In this document: positions 38,201 through 40,926 of the stretch, piece after piece | Numbering within the stretch: position 1 is the stretch's first letter | Layout: every line of letters starts with the position of its first letter | Assembly: GCA_945859605.1 (NCBI GenBank) | Contig: OX243815.1 | Span: 49,014,245 to 49,078,244 of the forward strand | DNA from: Lumbricus rubellus | Lineage: Eukaryota > Annelida > Clitellata > Crassiclitellata > Lumbricidae | Direction: 5' to 3' | Length of the DNA stretch: 64,000 nucleotides | Notes under the pieces: generated by a model | What the model saw: only the letters and a program-made list of their open reading frames with translations | The model's database searches: none | Told to the model about the DNA's origin: nothing | Position numbers and translations under genes: made by a program

Positions 38201-38211
38201 GGACCCATCAT
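1666..38211 (-). CDS. SLC49A4-like: SLC49A4/DIRC2-like MFS transporter, copy L (exons 1-11 of 12)
   Basis: Multi-exon gene for a lysosomal-type major facilitator transporter. Exons, in order: 37830-38211, 37285-37375, 36854-37017, 36368-36410, 35689-35717, 35380-35424, 14646-14775, 13648-13753, 12929-12996, 11748-11866, 1666-1860; exon 12 is off the left edge. All junctions are GT-AG with matching phases. Similarity to vertebrate SLC49A4 runs along the whole protein: N-terminal dileucine ERKPLL, NTWSPL in TM1, AGQMLNGFAGP, FPDRPP, ETGWLGF, ETAFPIAEGL. No stop or frameshift is seen, so it looks intact over this part. The start could be either of two adjacent ATGs (38211 or 38208). Introns 11, 10 and 6 are swollen by arrays A, B and C, and intron 6 also holds the Polinton. 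The family is reported as lysosomal (human SLC49A4 has been linked to pyridoxine export); substrate here is not shown by the sequence. Confidence 0.9.
1861..11370 (-). repeat. Array B: 33-34 bp minisatellite of exon-11 splice-acceptor units (copy L)
   Basis: About 9.5 kb of head-to-tail units, roughly 280. On the sense strand each unit is TTATTTTCTTAG followed by GTATTCTCTACTCCACATTC, that is the intron 10 acceptor plus the first 24 or so bases of exon 11. Units vary at GTAGAG/ATAGAG (plus strand) and in A-run length, giving 30-35 bp. Blocks recur at larger scale (for example 2280 and 3475; 4282 and 6194; 7444 and 9319), so higher-order duplications of about 1.2 and 1.9 kb have occurred. Runs of pure 33-bp units stay open in the exon frame and would encode repeated GILYSTFIYFL. 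Confidence 0.92.
11371..11747. other. Intron 10 remainder (copy L)
   Basis: Unique sequence after array B, then a TGTATTGATGTATGCA-type simple repeat (11440-11590) and the CCTAGCTCTGCTG segment. Copy R has a mariner-like element in the equivalent simple repeat; copy L is the empty site. Confidence 0.6.
11748..11866 (-). CDS. Copy L exon 10
   Basis: 119 bases, acceptor TTCAG, donor AACAGAG before GTCAGC. Codes FTDVYARRFKRVL and a hydrophobic helix ending TLECMKVIPFNR, aligning with the human ARFADFIRGMLK region. Phase 2 in, phase 1 out. Confidence 0.87.
12261..12885 (+). mobile_element. SINE-like retroposon with a 240-bp polypyrimidine tract, intron 9 of copy L
   Basis: Copy R lacks this stretch (around 53,855-53,875), so it is an insertion in copy L. 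It begins ACTAGCGTACCCGGCCACGC, a head resembling that of many invertebrate RTE-associated SINEs, carries a CCCTCCCC-type tract at about 12305-12540, and ends ATTTTTATTTATATAGAT. The long C-rich and G-rich open frames across it are compositional artefacts. Family assignment is from memory of such heads and is tentative. Confidence 0.5.
12929..12996 (-). CDS. Copy L exon 9
   Basis: 68 bases, acceptor TTTCAG before CTGGAAACC, donor ATCACG before GTAGGA. Codes LETGWLGFIGQVVGGTAGCVV, matching human DAGWIGFWSIVGGCVVG. A CA repeat lies 40 bases upstream on the sense strand. Confidence 0.88.
13035..13101. repeat. (CA)n microsatellite, intron 8 of copy L
   Basis: Nearly pure CA dinucleotides; copy R has a longer interrupted version at 54013-54120. 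The rest of intron 8 (13102-13647) shows nothing I recognise. Confidence 0.95.
13648..13753 (-). CDS. Copy L exon 8
   Basis: 106 bases, acceptor TTCATAG, donor GAA before GTAACT. Codes HVNFWKVSVTFSVAIAIGAIW and on to YVTDLISE, the helix matching human [21 protein letters not shown]. Confidence 0.87.
13754..14645. other. Intron 7 (copy L)
   Basis: Unique AT-rich intron, colinear with 54400-55248 of copy R. Contains an (ATTG)n microsatellite at 14187-14244, longer than the copy R version (54838-54869). No other feature seen. Confidence 0.6.
14646..14775 (-). CDS. Copy L exon 7, source of array C
   Basis: 130 bases; acceptor CATTGCAG, donor ATTCG before GTGAGT. Codes CLCCVAAFVALLIYFPDRPP, then a loop ending AGMRQLI, matching human [20 protein letters not shown]. 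The first 45 bases and 22 bases of intron before them are the 67-bp unit of array C. Confidence 0.9.
14776..15164 (-). repeat. Array C, segment left of the Polinton (copy L intron 6)
   Basis: About 5.8 units of 67 bp. On the sense strand a unit runs TTTTGTTTTGAATCATTGCAG with the acceptor AG, then the first 45 bases of exon 7 ending CATCTACT. The array is cut by the Polinton at 15164 and continues at 29616. Confidence 0.93.
15159..15164. other. Polinton target site duplication, left copy (GCCACA)
   Basis: GCCACA immediately precedes the left TIR and is repeated at 29616-29621. It is the GCCACA of the array C unit, so the target was an exon-7-derived repeat. Six bases is the usual Polinton duplication length. 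Confidence 0.93.
15165..15323 (+). repeat. Polinton left terminal inverted repeat
   Basis: 159 bases identical to the reverse complement of 29457-29615; the match stops after ATACCGA. Begins AGTAG, consistent with the AG start typical of Polintons. Confidence 0.96.
15324..15804. promoter_or_regulatory. Polinton left subterminal region
   Basis: 480 bases with no convincing coding frame, richer in G+C than the rest of the element. Holds three copies of TTGGGCTACTTTT (about 15531, 15597 and 15624). It precedes the only plus-strand gene without an A/T box at its ATG, so it may be the upstream control region or leader of that gene. Function inferred only from position. Confidence 0.35.
15805..16635 (+). 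CDS. Polinton ORF1, unknown, possibly DNA-binding; probably truncated
   Basis: 276 codons from an ATG in good context (AGAAATGG). I do not recognise a named family. The middle (residues about 130-200) reads VAYHRGQIYTTARNFLPEG, a helix pair, then ATVQRYILF, which resembles the helix-turn-helix pattern of phage DUF3102-type proteins; this is a weak resemblance. The stop TGA at 16633 looks secondary: the same frame continues for about 47 codons through a repeat (FSGDGRYEQF, FCGDGWNDQF) that carries on in another frame to a stop at 17024, only two bases short of the convergent integrase gene. The original product was therefore probably longer, ending near 17026. See the next entry. Confidence 0.6.
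   Translation: MASLIRDIAKYSDDAIHLALNSVFQDDVLSRQIFENKLREINQILEKPPKKRTTERHIAQSHDTHIFNEAIIPQIRQKIDEYEQHLIDNVEGFDWHLNTDFVELDLTDLHLLKAAHERVLQEGRTTNNLHLVVAYHRGQIYTTARNFLPEGNNITEFYQQEFRMNYATVQRYILFYMLIRIYPRLIFCELSFKQFSKHHNRILKHLGTDIQLAERLKLPGVASAQSRVFDILPIQIQQAPTTLNLLPITADPDHDYEDFINPQRIILDERDIEQFL
16636..17026 (+). pseudogene. Frameshifted 3' continuation of ORF1 with tandem 69/70-bp repeats
   Basis: Three units starting at about 16648, 16717 and 16787 encode FSGDGRYEQF, FCGDGWNDQF and FCGNGWNDQF. The first two are 69 bases apart and in frame with ORF1; the next spacing is 70, which moves the last unit and the tail (ending SLTRCV) into the +1 frame. The frame of the tail ends at 17026 with integrase ending convergently at 17029, the tight packing expected for real coding sequence. 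I infer a decayed C-terminus rather than a separate gene. Confidence 0.5.
17029..18018 (-). CDS. INT: Polinton integrase (retroviral-type, with C-terminal chromodomain)
   Basis: DDE-type integrase that inserts the element. The catalytic core shows AADLIDMQ (first Asp), VWIDKGSEF (second Asp) and IIERWNRSMKEKM (Glu, 30 residues later, the spacing seen in Polintons). An SH3-like region follows (IGDRVRISK), then a chromodomain at the C-terminus (FRIEKILRKRG, LVKWMGYPDS, NSWVDN). The open frame runs from a TGA at 18019-18021 and family-like sequence (RWTDQLAEELHKP) begins near 17955, but there is no ATG before the catalytic core. The upstream part overlaps the PLA2 gene in another frame at an A8 run, so it may be made by -1 frameshifting from that gene, or its start has been lost. 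A TTG at 17920-17922 is unlikely to be the start. Confidence 0.93.
   Translation of the reverse strand, partial: KIYSKTNFINENPFWNGVEKKALRWTDQLAEELHKPIVRKFRKRVVYVQGVDKIWAADLIDMQAYAKFNSGVKYLLSVIDIFSKYGWIIPIKDKTGKSVADAFTKIFTSSGRKPDKVWIDKGSEFYNKQVKSLGVELYSTANLEKFCIIERWNRSMKEKMFKYFSANSTRKYIDVLDDMVSLYNNTRHTSIKMTPVKASIKANEKAVWLNLYGGLYPDRVQPKFSIGDRVRISKRKDTFDKGYLARWTEEIFTVSKILHTDPPTYKITDYNNEEIKGTFYEPELLKTTQEIFRIEKILRKRGNKSLVKWMGYPDSFNSWVDNKDLTSLR
17949..18485 (-). CDS. Zinc-ribbon plus parvovirus-type phospholipase A2 protein
   Basis: 178 codons. Residues 1-44 form a zinc ribbon (CVRC at 4-7, CVEC at 32-35) of the DUF5679-like kind. From residue 79 the sequence HLPRHSFTGPGT, with the Ca-binding GPGT loop at 87-90, and AYRHDLAY with the catalytic His-Asp at 119-120, matches the PLA2 domain of parvovirus VP1 and of Polinton/adintovirus proteins, which act in membrane breaching during entry. 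The C-terminus is GMGLKKKL. An internal ATG at 18351-18353 has its own TTTATTAAA box, so the PLA2 part may also start there. The gene is divergent from the ATPase with 20 bases between the two ATGs and overlaps the integrase frame. Confidence 0.85.
   Translation of the reverse strand: MEYCVRCKRKTESKDSQRVVSKNGRPMLRCVCVECGARKTQFIKMSTTVTVQGGDLVSALNSATSNIKLPWAKYPGEMHLPRHSFTGPGTRLDLRLNQDLTPKDWSKPVDRVDAAAYRHDLAYAKHTDTAGRNVADRAMIDELNNISNPTFRERVERSIVKPILSTKTHFGMGLKKKL
17956..17963 (-). promoter_or_regulatory. A8 run, candidate -1 frameshift site between PLA2 and integrase frames
   Basis: On the minus strand the PLA2 frame reads TTG AAA AAA AAG CTC TGA, containing the heptamer A AAA AAG. A -1 slip here enters the integrase frame at KALRW, just where integrase family similarity begins. 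No stem-loop was modelled. Confidence 0.4.
18486..18505. promoter_or_regulatory. 20-bp A/T-only divergent promoter region
   Basis: The two divergent start codons are separated by TTTAATATAATATAATTAAA, which is almost its own reverse complement. Each ATG is preceded by TTAAA or TTAAAA with a TATA-like run behind it. With so little room, transcripts in both directions must have almost no leader or start inside the opposite gene. Confidence 0.55.
18506..19282 (+). CDS. ATP: FtsK/HerA-type genome-packaging ATPase, interrupted by one stop
   Basis: Packaging ATPase of the A32-like group. Walker A is IVGKSQCGKTT (18590-18620), Walker B is LMIFDDL (about 18931-18950), followed by the conserved YLAQNYFKLP and IRENANF segments. 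The frame is broken by a single TAA at 18719-18721, between EYKIL and KAFEEKLP; both sides are in the same frame and collinear with the family, so this is one gene of about 258 codons with a nonsense codon rather than two genes. The codon after the stop begins AAAAGC. The start ATG follows the A/T box of the divergent promoter. Confidence 0.88.
19349..20122 (+). CDS. Minor capsid protein (penton base-like, single jelly roll)
   Basis: 257 codons, intact. Family landmarks include YEMALVNLETYYSFPNI, GCYEIEDLNDYI, VLGFQRR, SFFPSVGPGYKI, NLVYLPITLYSI and a C-terminal NLRGEELSIRFHIREV, the pattern of the Polinton vertex (penton) protein. ATG preceded by AACTATTTAAA. A small overlapping frame from 19294 (46 codons) is probably fortuitous. 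Confidence 0.85.
   Translation: METLLEKILPNTETIARNTEAKESFCILLSERSTRIRTKFNPLIELDKSKKYEMALVNLETYYSFPNIDETNNKFVYSSDNGVTWKDLVIPTGCYEIEDLNDYIQRILKEEGHGQCIKLQPNNNTLKAVLEIDENYKVDFTVENSISTVLGFQRRVYSEGYNESEHIVDINSVNSLQITSDIIGSSYANGTTENIIYSFFPSVGPGYKIIESPHNLVYLPITLYSISSMETKLIDQNGKLINLRGEELSIRFHIREV
20147..20770 (+). CDS. Virion-associated membrane-active protein (adenovirus pVI-like)
   Basis: 207 codons, intact. The N-terminal half is polar and basic; residues about 80-130 (GGFIGAILPFLATAGKFLL and following GALSGLGSAAG) form a long amphipathic/hydrophobic Gly-Ala-rich stretch. The tail repeats a short element: VKKGGLCCKIKPAGEGLILS, FMKRGAGFISGEGLILG. In Polintons and adintoviruses a protein of this kind between the penton and other capsid genes is interpreted as a membrane-active or core protein like adenovirus pVI/pX. 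That role is inferred from family position and composition. Box TTTATATTTAATATAAA directly before ATG. Confidence 0.7.
   Translation: MSPYEKVKVNISEGQKDKIKRAAQAGTGVSIRLSHGDITGEHVLALNQRQINKITKAYQNGTGVEIKMGKKQLEDNARVEGGFIGAILPFLATAGKFLLSSVLPSLATGALSGLGSAAGSKIVDKISGSSISHPVSGSGVLYVKKGGLCCKIKPAGEGLILSPWKKGSSITGSGLFMKRGAGFISGEGLILGPNSPFKNIPILGMLL
20787..21173 (+). CDS. dUTPase-fold protein lacking catalytic motifs
   Basis: 128 codons. The run from TIEPKTNITVEVGLGVRMI through ISGMCLVSLRQ, GTVLEDAEDIIITIQNNS and VTINEKDSICYVNYY follows the strand order of trimeric dUTPases (motifs I to IV), but the motif II Arg-Ser-Gly and the motif III aspartate/tyrosine that bind dUTP are not present. I infer a dUTPase-like beta fold reused in another role, possibly structural given its place among capsid genes. 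Short spacing (16 bases) from the previous gene; box TCTTATATAA before ATG. Confidence 0.55.
   Translation: MSGYGHPIHKFITKRKPRVSTIIWMPKVVTHAPARQRSGDRYEIFAQQAITIEPKTNITVEVGLGVRMISGMCLVSLRQKLKQLRLSLQDGTVLEDAEDIIITIQNNSDSPVTINEKDSICYVNYYDA
21233..22120 (+). CDS. Conserved Polinton protein of unknown function (DUF8207-like)
   Basis: 295 codons, intact. The N-terminal third is charged and helical, compatible with a coiled coil (residues about 20-85). The central block TTFGIRSNDGKFYIGDTEI, GNKTYNGTPGLWELVTM and INTNAMRQPNNPNKPKSSR, and the C-terminal PSDPNELVKQLELRM, NTGVRNEIVGM, are the signature of a protein found in most animal Polintons between capsid genes. Function is not known to me; a virion or assembly role is plausible from context. 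Box ACTTATAATAAAAA before ATG. Confidence 0.75.
   Translation: MSLLKISDPAKRDFIIEEFLKTKKNIKQNFLSERIDDLGLQRELTKIYKPLVDSQSAILKEQNALLSTIKDNSEATSLALKALPESLKAIKFPQYPSIEAYDDDPVQDVRTLELGDIATKYLSQYASNKKLADTTFGIRSNDGKFYIGDTEISIEVDDITVGNKTYNGTPGLWELVTMTNPNRSIFDGHDLGAYEEILINTNAMRQPNNPNKPKSSRSAKYNEIIRPIWSKQTQKKGSGVITIPSDPNELVKQLELRMYSYKAGNTGVRNEIVGMTDELLRQGVITKDEYKKLII
22142..22483 (+). CDS. Small basic amphipathic protein (pX/core-like)
   Basis: 113 codons beginning MLVVAKRSYKKVHVVGGAGI, then amphipathic helices (FDSIAGFLKRLVTSNAAKQI, VGKRLLNKI). The VVGGAG site followed by an amphipathic helix is reminiscent of adenain-processed precursors of adenoviral minor proteins. Found next to the major capsid gene in related elements. 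Role inferred. Confidence 0.6.
   Translation: MLVVAKRSYKKVHVVGGAGIFDSIAGFLKRLVTSNAAKQIASTAVKGIGGVAKDKAIDVGKRLLNKILPTAPAQQPITQETKVILARLLGSTGGAIRIQDLVKRLNGGGLKIA
22508..23818 (+). CDS. MCP: Major capsid protein (double jelly roll, hexon-like)
   Basis: 436 codons from the first ATG, or 432 from the ATG at 22520, which has the better box (GTATAATAAA) and gives the family-like start MQSDILRFTEQPLID. Polinton MCP landmarks: YEWHEYEP, LYSHPAESFLQFEGRL, GLLTYPNDF, FSFIVPLKHIFGFCDDYDKI, YGFKQTLTLVR, FQTDRSGNQESNPSLFDHC and YPLFVFDVSKQSERL. This is the main coat protein; with the penton, ATPase and protease it implies the element derives from, or can form, virions. No stop or frameshift. Confidence 0.9.
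   Translation: MYNKMQSDILRFTEQPLIDEGIERYEWHEYEPVARTNLNSSGEIRINIELQDLYSHPAESFLQFEGRLIKTDDTAYVNADAIALTNNGLMHLFSQISYQLSNQEIETLFHPGQATTMLGLLTYPNDFQLTQGLNQLWYKDTGATAVIADNHGFATRQSFLIRKPITKGMFSFIVPLKHIFGFCDDYDKIIYGFKQTLTLVRKADDDAIFRDNAAAAGKVAINKMSWFIPHVIPSDMERMQLYKTIESKLTLPVAYRARQCDTITVPQSTSFSWRLSVKTSPEKPRYIIVGFQTDRSGNQESNPSLFDHCDLKNIYVMMNQERYPAVDHNLSFPNQQFSRAYRDASSFSQKFYGMDKLITQSNITPVDYKELYPLFVFDVSKQSERLKSSVVDIQIKALFNAAVPADTEAYAVVISDRLLQFQSDGQTMSVVYGKLI
23835..24174 (+). pseudogene. SAP-like plus NUMOD-like small protein, frameshifted
   Basis: ATG at 23835 after TACTTATATATT. Residues 1-36 (LPELRMLANQNNVTG, LNKPQLIAVLIEKNI) look like a SAP DNA-binding motif. The next part, DIIDRETGVVTAYPSMYKAAKAYG, resembles the NUMOD1-type motif of homing-nuclease DNA-binding domains. 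The frame then breaks at about 24090; the open frame stops at 24122, while the expected ending, NGNVWRDRYEIKVYERY, is found in the neighbouring frame with its stop at 24172-24174. A small indel has truncated the gene. Confidence 0.65.
24197..27847 (+). CDS. POLB: Protein-primed DNA polymerase B (Polinton PolB), interrupted by one stop
   Basis: About 1,216 codons. The N-terminal part (24197-24562) ends IKGFTKQYRIDGINV and DASSFLDFVKP, followed by TAG at 24563-24565; the same frame then continues to 27847, so one nonsense codon splits one gene. Zinc-binding clusters occur at about 25265-25335 and 25733-25840 (CHICEG, DHCHLSGKFRG, HNSC), the latter endonuclease VII-like. Exonuclease motifs: YADFES (about 25427), LSGYDCPLF, YNVSDVLLLADV. 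Polymerase motifs: A YLDANNLYG (about 26648), B KLMINSVFG (about 27055), C FTDTDS (about 27352), KxY at GLRAKLYSY. All catalytic residues are present. Re-initiation at ATG 24626 would give a product lacking about 140 residues. The family replicates the element by protein priming at the TIR ends. Confidence 0.93.
27864..28289 (+). CDS. PRO: Adenain-type cysteine protease
   Basis: 141 codons, intact. Adenovirus-protease-like layout: His in GSHWCTF, Asp in YFDSYGLPPP, Gln in ERIQP and Cys in VFCGHLCLYVLKK, in the order expected. It would process capsid precursors. Sixteen bases after the polymerase stop; ATG preceded by GTTTATATTTAATAA. Confidence 0.92.
   Translation: MSVKQIDVCGVVLPNIALSNVDLIEAAKKRNINNFRGVFLRDELPKQPGRNECGILNLDDSNGVGSHWCTFLKSGNEKIYFDSYGLPPPLELIKYLHRPVLYNSERIQPDNEVFCGHLCLYVLKKTMNDGINFQEVINGLH
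28309..29382 (+). CDS. Fibre-like protein with C1q/TNF-like head
   Basis: 357 codons, intact. An N-terminal conserved tail (MPVDKFGHTDVGSS) is followed by a shaft with elements like those of phage tail fibres (ATGNLKMGGHKIKGLP, TNKKYVDEQV, GDTMTGDLFLNV, SDAATKQFVD). The last 125 or so residues (TRVTFDSVRFKTDGVI, FTPGKAGYYFVSTYIEF, VYLYRNGANYM, TDFLEIFAYSH) have the strand pattern of a C1q-like jelly roll. I infer a trimeric receptor-binding fibre on the capsid vertex. It is the last gene before the right TIR; ATG preceded by TTATTATATATATAAA. Confidence 0.75.
   Translation: MPVDKFGHTDVGSSQRVIAGGVTLSQINESFLRLDGANIATGNLKMGGHKIKGLPTTNTSTAGMDEALSRGQAIDLITNHNDSPSNDNHLTNKKYVDEQVTLKVSKTGDTMTGDLFLNVGSDRLRSMGCKDLRGENKEFTIFLGSIRNKLQCSLNNPITLQSMDGFPFRINNEIMLEMVKSLDGTPPSKINVYKSIFMHDAYITGLHEPNSASDAATKQFVDSISIGPALSIHSLTWQFLIAKTHTRVTFDSVRFKTDGVISAGMTRFTPGKAGYYFVSTYIEFGNSSTAPGNVYLYRNGANYMQIAGGGGTGAAFNNSTGSCIIFVANTDFLEIFAYSHIALNILARDFSTVFLRP
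29457..29615 (-). repeat. Polinton right terminal inverted repeat
   Basis: Identical, inverted, to 15165-15323. The 74 bases between the fibre gene and this repeat (29383-29456) show no feature. Confidence 0.96.
29616..29621. other. Polinton target site duplication, right copy (GCCACA)
   Basis: Matches 15159-15164. Removing the element and one copy restores the regular 67-bp repeat unit. Confidence 0.93.
29616..34480 (-). repeat. Array C, segment right of the Polinton (copy L intron 6)
   Basis: About 72 units of 67 bp, sense unit as in the left segment: acceptor CATTGCAG plus the first 45 bases of exon 7. The stretch from about 30,010 to 33,595 repeats itself with a period of 1,675 bp (25 units) almost perfectly, including rare variants such as CAACAATCGC and a one-base-longer A run, so a block duplication is recent. 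The array ends abruptly at AAAACAAAATTCATTCG. Confidence 0.93.
34481..35379. other. Intron 6 remainder (copy L) with two short tandem repeats
   Basis: Unique sequence colinear with 57931-58670 of copy R. A 34-bp unit (CAGCCCTTTGAGGCTAAGAG) occurs four times at 34781-34916 but once in copy R. A unit of about 30 bp (AATGATTATAACTGAA) occurs four times at 35263-35372 but once in copy R. No coding sequence seen. Confidence 0.75.
35380..35424 (-). CDS. Copy L exon 6
   Basis: 45-base exon, acceptor GCTTTAG, donor GTAG before GTAAGT. With the G carried from exon 5 it codes DVLMTRYNILRLMYV. Confidence 0.8.
35689..35717 (-). CDS. Copy L exon 5 (29-base micro-exon)
   Basis: Acceptor TTGTTGCAG, donor GACAAG before GTGAAT; codes SDIYGNETRQ. 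Copy R differs at the Arg codon by a synonymous double change (AGA to CGC), support that the frame is coding. Confidence 0.78.
36368..36410 (-). CDS. Copy L exon 4 (43-base exon)
   Basis: Acceptor TTTGTAG, donor CTTC before GTGAGT; codes PLMVPNVASSNSS, aligning with human GPLVVPAPNGTS. The GA-rich stretch on the sense side upstream is short here and hugely expanded in copy R. Confidence 0.83.
36854..37017 (-). CDS. Copy L exon 3
   Basis: 164 bases, acceptor TTTGACAG, donor GTCG before GTCAGT. Codes LINAGQMLNGFAGPVLMAGP through ALGIAASFVV, one of the best conserved parts of the transporter. Confidence 0.9.
37285..37375 (-). CDS. Copy L exon 2
   Basis: 91 bases, acceptor TTCGTAG, donor CTTG before GTCAGT. 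Codes LRVSCVLTSSLIAAGSALRC, matching human [21 protein letters not shown]. Confidence 0.87.
37830..38211 (-). CDS. Copy L exon 1 (start codon exon)
   Basis: 382 bases from the first of two ATGs. Codes an acidic cytosolic N-terminus with the dileucine ERKPLL (a lysosomal sorting signal in the human protein), then TM1 (WYILFLFSLLCFLQ) and TM2. The donor is AAAG before GTTCGA; phase 1. Intron 1 (37376-37829) shows no feature and is the empty site for the MITE of copy R. Confidence 0.9.
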
Positions 38212-38630
38212 TCAATCTTTTCTCTTCAGTTGCTCTTTGTTGAAATTGTTAATCCATTCCCTGGTGAACTTCCCTCGATGTATGCTCGCTGTTCAGCTCT
38301 GCTTTATGCCTGTAACAATTTAATGTTTAACAACATCAAAGTTTTTATATCTATGATAGACGTCCAAAGCACCAACCGGCTATAATTAAGTCTCTGCTGG
38401 CATACAGTTACAAGGTTGTGTTTGTAATCCGAGCAATATGGTCACCATGATTATTAAATGAGATGAAAGGGATACGAAAACGAAGTGATTGCTACTAATC
38501 ATGGGCAACACAAACCGTTGAGTGACTGTTCCAATACAAACGCCAAAATCCAAGTCTTACCCACATTCGAAATGAATAAAAGCATCTCAGAATACTTGCT
38601 AAGCTTAGTTCACACTAGATCACTAATTAT
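38212..38630. other. 5' flank of transporter copy L
   Basis: Colinear with 61963-62380 of copy R. Presumably 5'UTR and promoter; no TATA box or other element could be assigned with confidence. Confidence 0.4.
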
Positions 38631-39772
38631 TATTTATTTATTTATTTACTGAGAATTTGATATAGCGCTCCTTCAAGGTTACTACTCAGGAGCGCTTCCA
38701 GTCCAACCCCGGTCGAATAAGACAGTTTTGAGAAGAAAAAGAAATGAAGTAGAAGTAGAAAGGCTAATAGGTATTTGACGAAGGATAACAGGGAGCTCAT
38801 TCCAGGTCGCAGGGCCAGCCACGGAGAAAGCGCGGCGCTGCCTGATTGCAGTCCGAGAGCGTGGAACAATAAGTTCCGCTTGCGCAGCTGAGCGGAGAGA
38901 GCAGCGGCGTTGAACATGCGTGGTCGAGCAACAGAGCTCCTGCAAGTATAAAGGAGCCAAACCCTCAAAGCAGCACCGGACCAATACGGAAATTCTGTAC
39001 GTAATGCGCTGTGGGTAAGGGAGCCAGTGGAGTACATCCTGCATGTACTCGGAGACTCGGCCAAATTTGGGAATGCGGCCTATGAGGCGGGCAGCAGTGC
39101 GCAGGACCCTATTTAGGGGCCCCACCCGAGAGGCTGGAAGTCCACCGTATATAGAACTGCAGTAGTCCAAGCGTGAAACTACAAATGCATGAACAAGTGT
39201 TGAGGTTGCGCTAGGAGTCAAAGAGCGGGAAATGACCTTGAGCTGCCGAAGCTGGTAGTAACAGCTGCGACACAGAAGGTTAATGTGCCGCGTAAATGTG
39301 AGTTCCTGGTCAATGATGACTCCCAAATTCCGGACAGAAGTGGAAAAAGTGAAATGTGGATATTTCAAGGATAGGGAAGCTAAATCAATTTTGGAAAGCT
39401 GCTGGGGCGTTCCAAGCCAGATAAGCTGAGTCTTATTAGGGTTAAGGCGCAGGCGGTTTGAGGACATCCAGAACTGCAGGGTTACTATAGTCTGGCTTAT
39501 TGTTCCAACCGCTGCGTCAGCATGAGCCGCCAGACAGTGGACATAAGCTTGCAGGTCGTCAGCATAAGATTGGCTGTGAACATCCATAGCTGTCAGCAGG
39601 GAGCCCAGATCGGCAGTGTAAATTATGTAAAGGAGGGGTCCAAGAACGGAACCTTGAGGCAAACCTATTGGAGCAGGGACCCATGAGGACTTAGTGGATC
39701 CATAAGCTACCATGAAGGAGCGGTCCTGCAAAAACGAAGCAAGTCAATCAAGTGCGTTACCATTAGGACGCC
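38631..39772 (-). mobile_element. 5'-truncated CR1/L2-like LINE fragment
   Basis: Minus-strand frame 38682-39731 encodes the second half of a reverse transcriptase: GLPQGSVLGPLLYIIYTADL, the catalytic SYADDLQAY, LNPNKTQLIW, VRNLGVIID, and the C-terminal SVAGPATWNELP typical of the CR1/L2/Jockey assemblage. No endonuclease domain is present. The 3' end carries a hairpin (GCGCTCCT / AGGAGCGC) and a TAAA-type tail. Copy R at about 62,380 has the uninterrupted site, so insertion followed the gene duplication. Confidence 0.82.
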
Positions 39773-40861
39773 TTAGAGTGTATCCTAAAATTATCACAAA
39801 TAATTATGAACGTAGGTCAAAATCTGCGCAATTGAAGTGTGTACTCTTGAGGAAAATTTCTAGTCATACAGAGGACTCTCTTGTAGTTAAAAACATTTTA
39901 TCAGCCAATTATAAAATAAGCGAAAGGTACAACATACCCGATCGAAGCACAAAAACGATATGGGTCTACATAGGCCTACACAGCGTACGATAAGGTGTGA
40001 ATTCTTGGAATCGTAACTTCAAATAGCAAAGGTGTCATGTAAAGCCAAAGACAGGGCACCAGCTTATTCACGAGCGTCCTAATGGCAGTTACTGCTGCTT
40101 AGTGATGATCGACCCAAATGATGGACGATCACAAGAGCATCAGTGACCCTGGCCTCTCTAAAAATACGCCCCTCACCCTCAACACTGATTATAATCCAGT
40201 TCGAGTCGAGGCACTCAAGCTAAGTGTCGGCACATGACACATCAGCTGTGGTCAATAGCAAAACTTTTTAAAAGAATCGCAAACTCATTCCTAACATGCT
40301 TAAAACCCAAATCTAGTTTAATAACCTCATTGAGCTTAAATTAAAAGCAGAGTCAGTTAAGCAAGTAACTTTAATACATTATTCTTAGGTGTTTAATGTA
40401 ACGGAAGATTCCTTGCTACTATGGAAAGTAAACATCGCCACAAACGATATAGGCTACATGTACGTAGCCTAAAATTCTACAGAATCTACAGAAAACGTAG
40501 AAGAAGAGGACACATCGGGCACAGGACAGAGAAGTATGGAGAACAGTGGTCAAGTGTGCAGTGGACACCTACGGGCTGTTAGCCCACGGATAAAGAAGAA
40601 GAAGACAGAAAACGTCGCTTTTAAAAGCGCTTAGCGCCACCTATAGGCTAGTAGTAGTAAATTTTACCCGCAAAATTTACACAGTCATTATCGCGTTTTG
40701 GTGGGTATTGTAGAATTAATTAAAAGATATAAGCGCATTTCATGTTCTTTAATCGTTTCATGAATATCAAACACTACACCACACATCGAGGAACGATATC
40801 TGATTTATATTAGTTTTATTGAGAAAAATGATTCTTGTTACTACTTGTGCATCTTTACTTA
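39773..40861. other. Duplicated intergenic sequence upstream of copy L
   Basis: Colinear with 62390-63300 of copy R, apart from a 106-bp insert. No gene recognised. Confidence 0.5.
40499..40604 (+). mobile_element. 106-bp retroposed LINE 3'-end fragment
   Basis: Flanked by an 11-bp target duplication ACAGAAAACGT (40488-40498 and 40605-40615), ends in GAAGAAGAAG, and is absent from copy R. The short length and 3' simple repeat suggest a severely 5'-truncated LINE insertion. Confidence 0.65.
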
Positions 40862-40926
40862 GTTTTAGGCTACATGTTGGGGATGACCACAAGCTTTGCT
40901 TCTTCTCCCCACGAGTCGATTCACTC
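40862..40926 (+). repeat. 65-bp direct repeat, left copy
   Basis: GTTTTAGGCTACATGTTGGG onward, identical to 44124-44188; copy R has this sequence once at about 63,316-63,377. Confidence 0.85.
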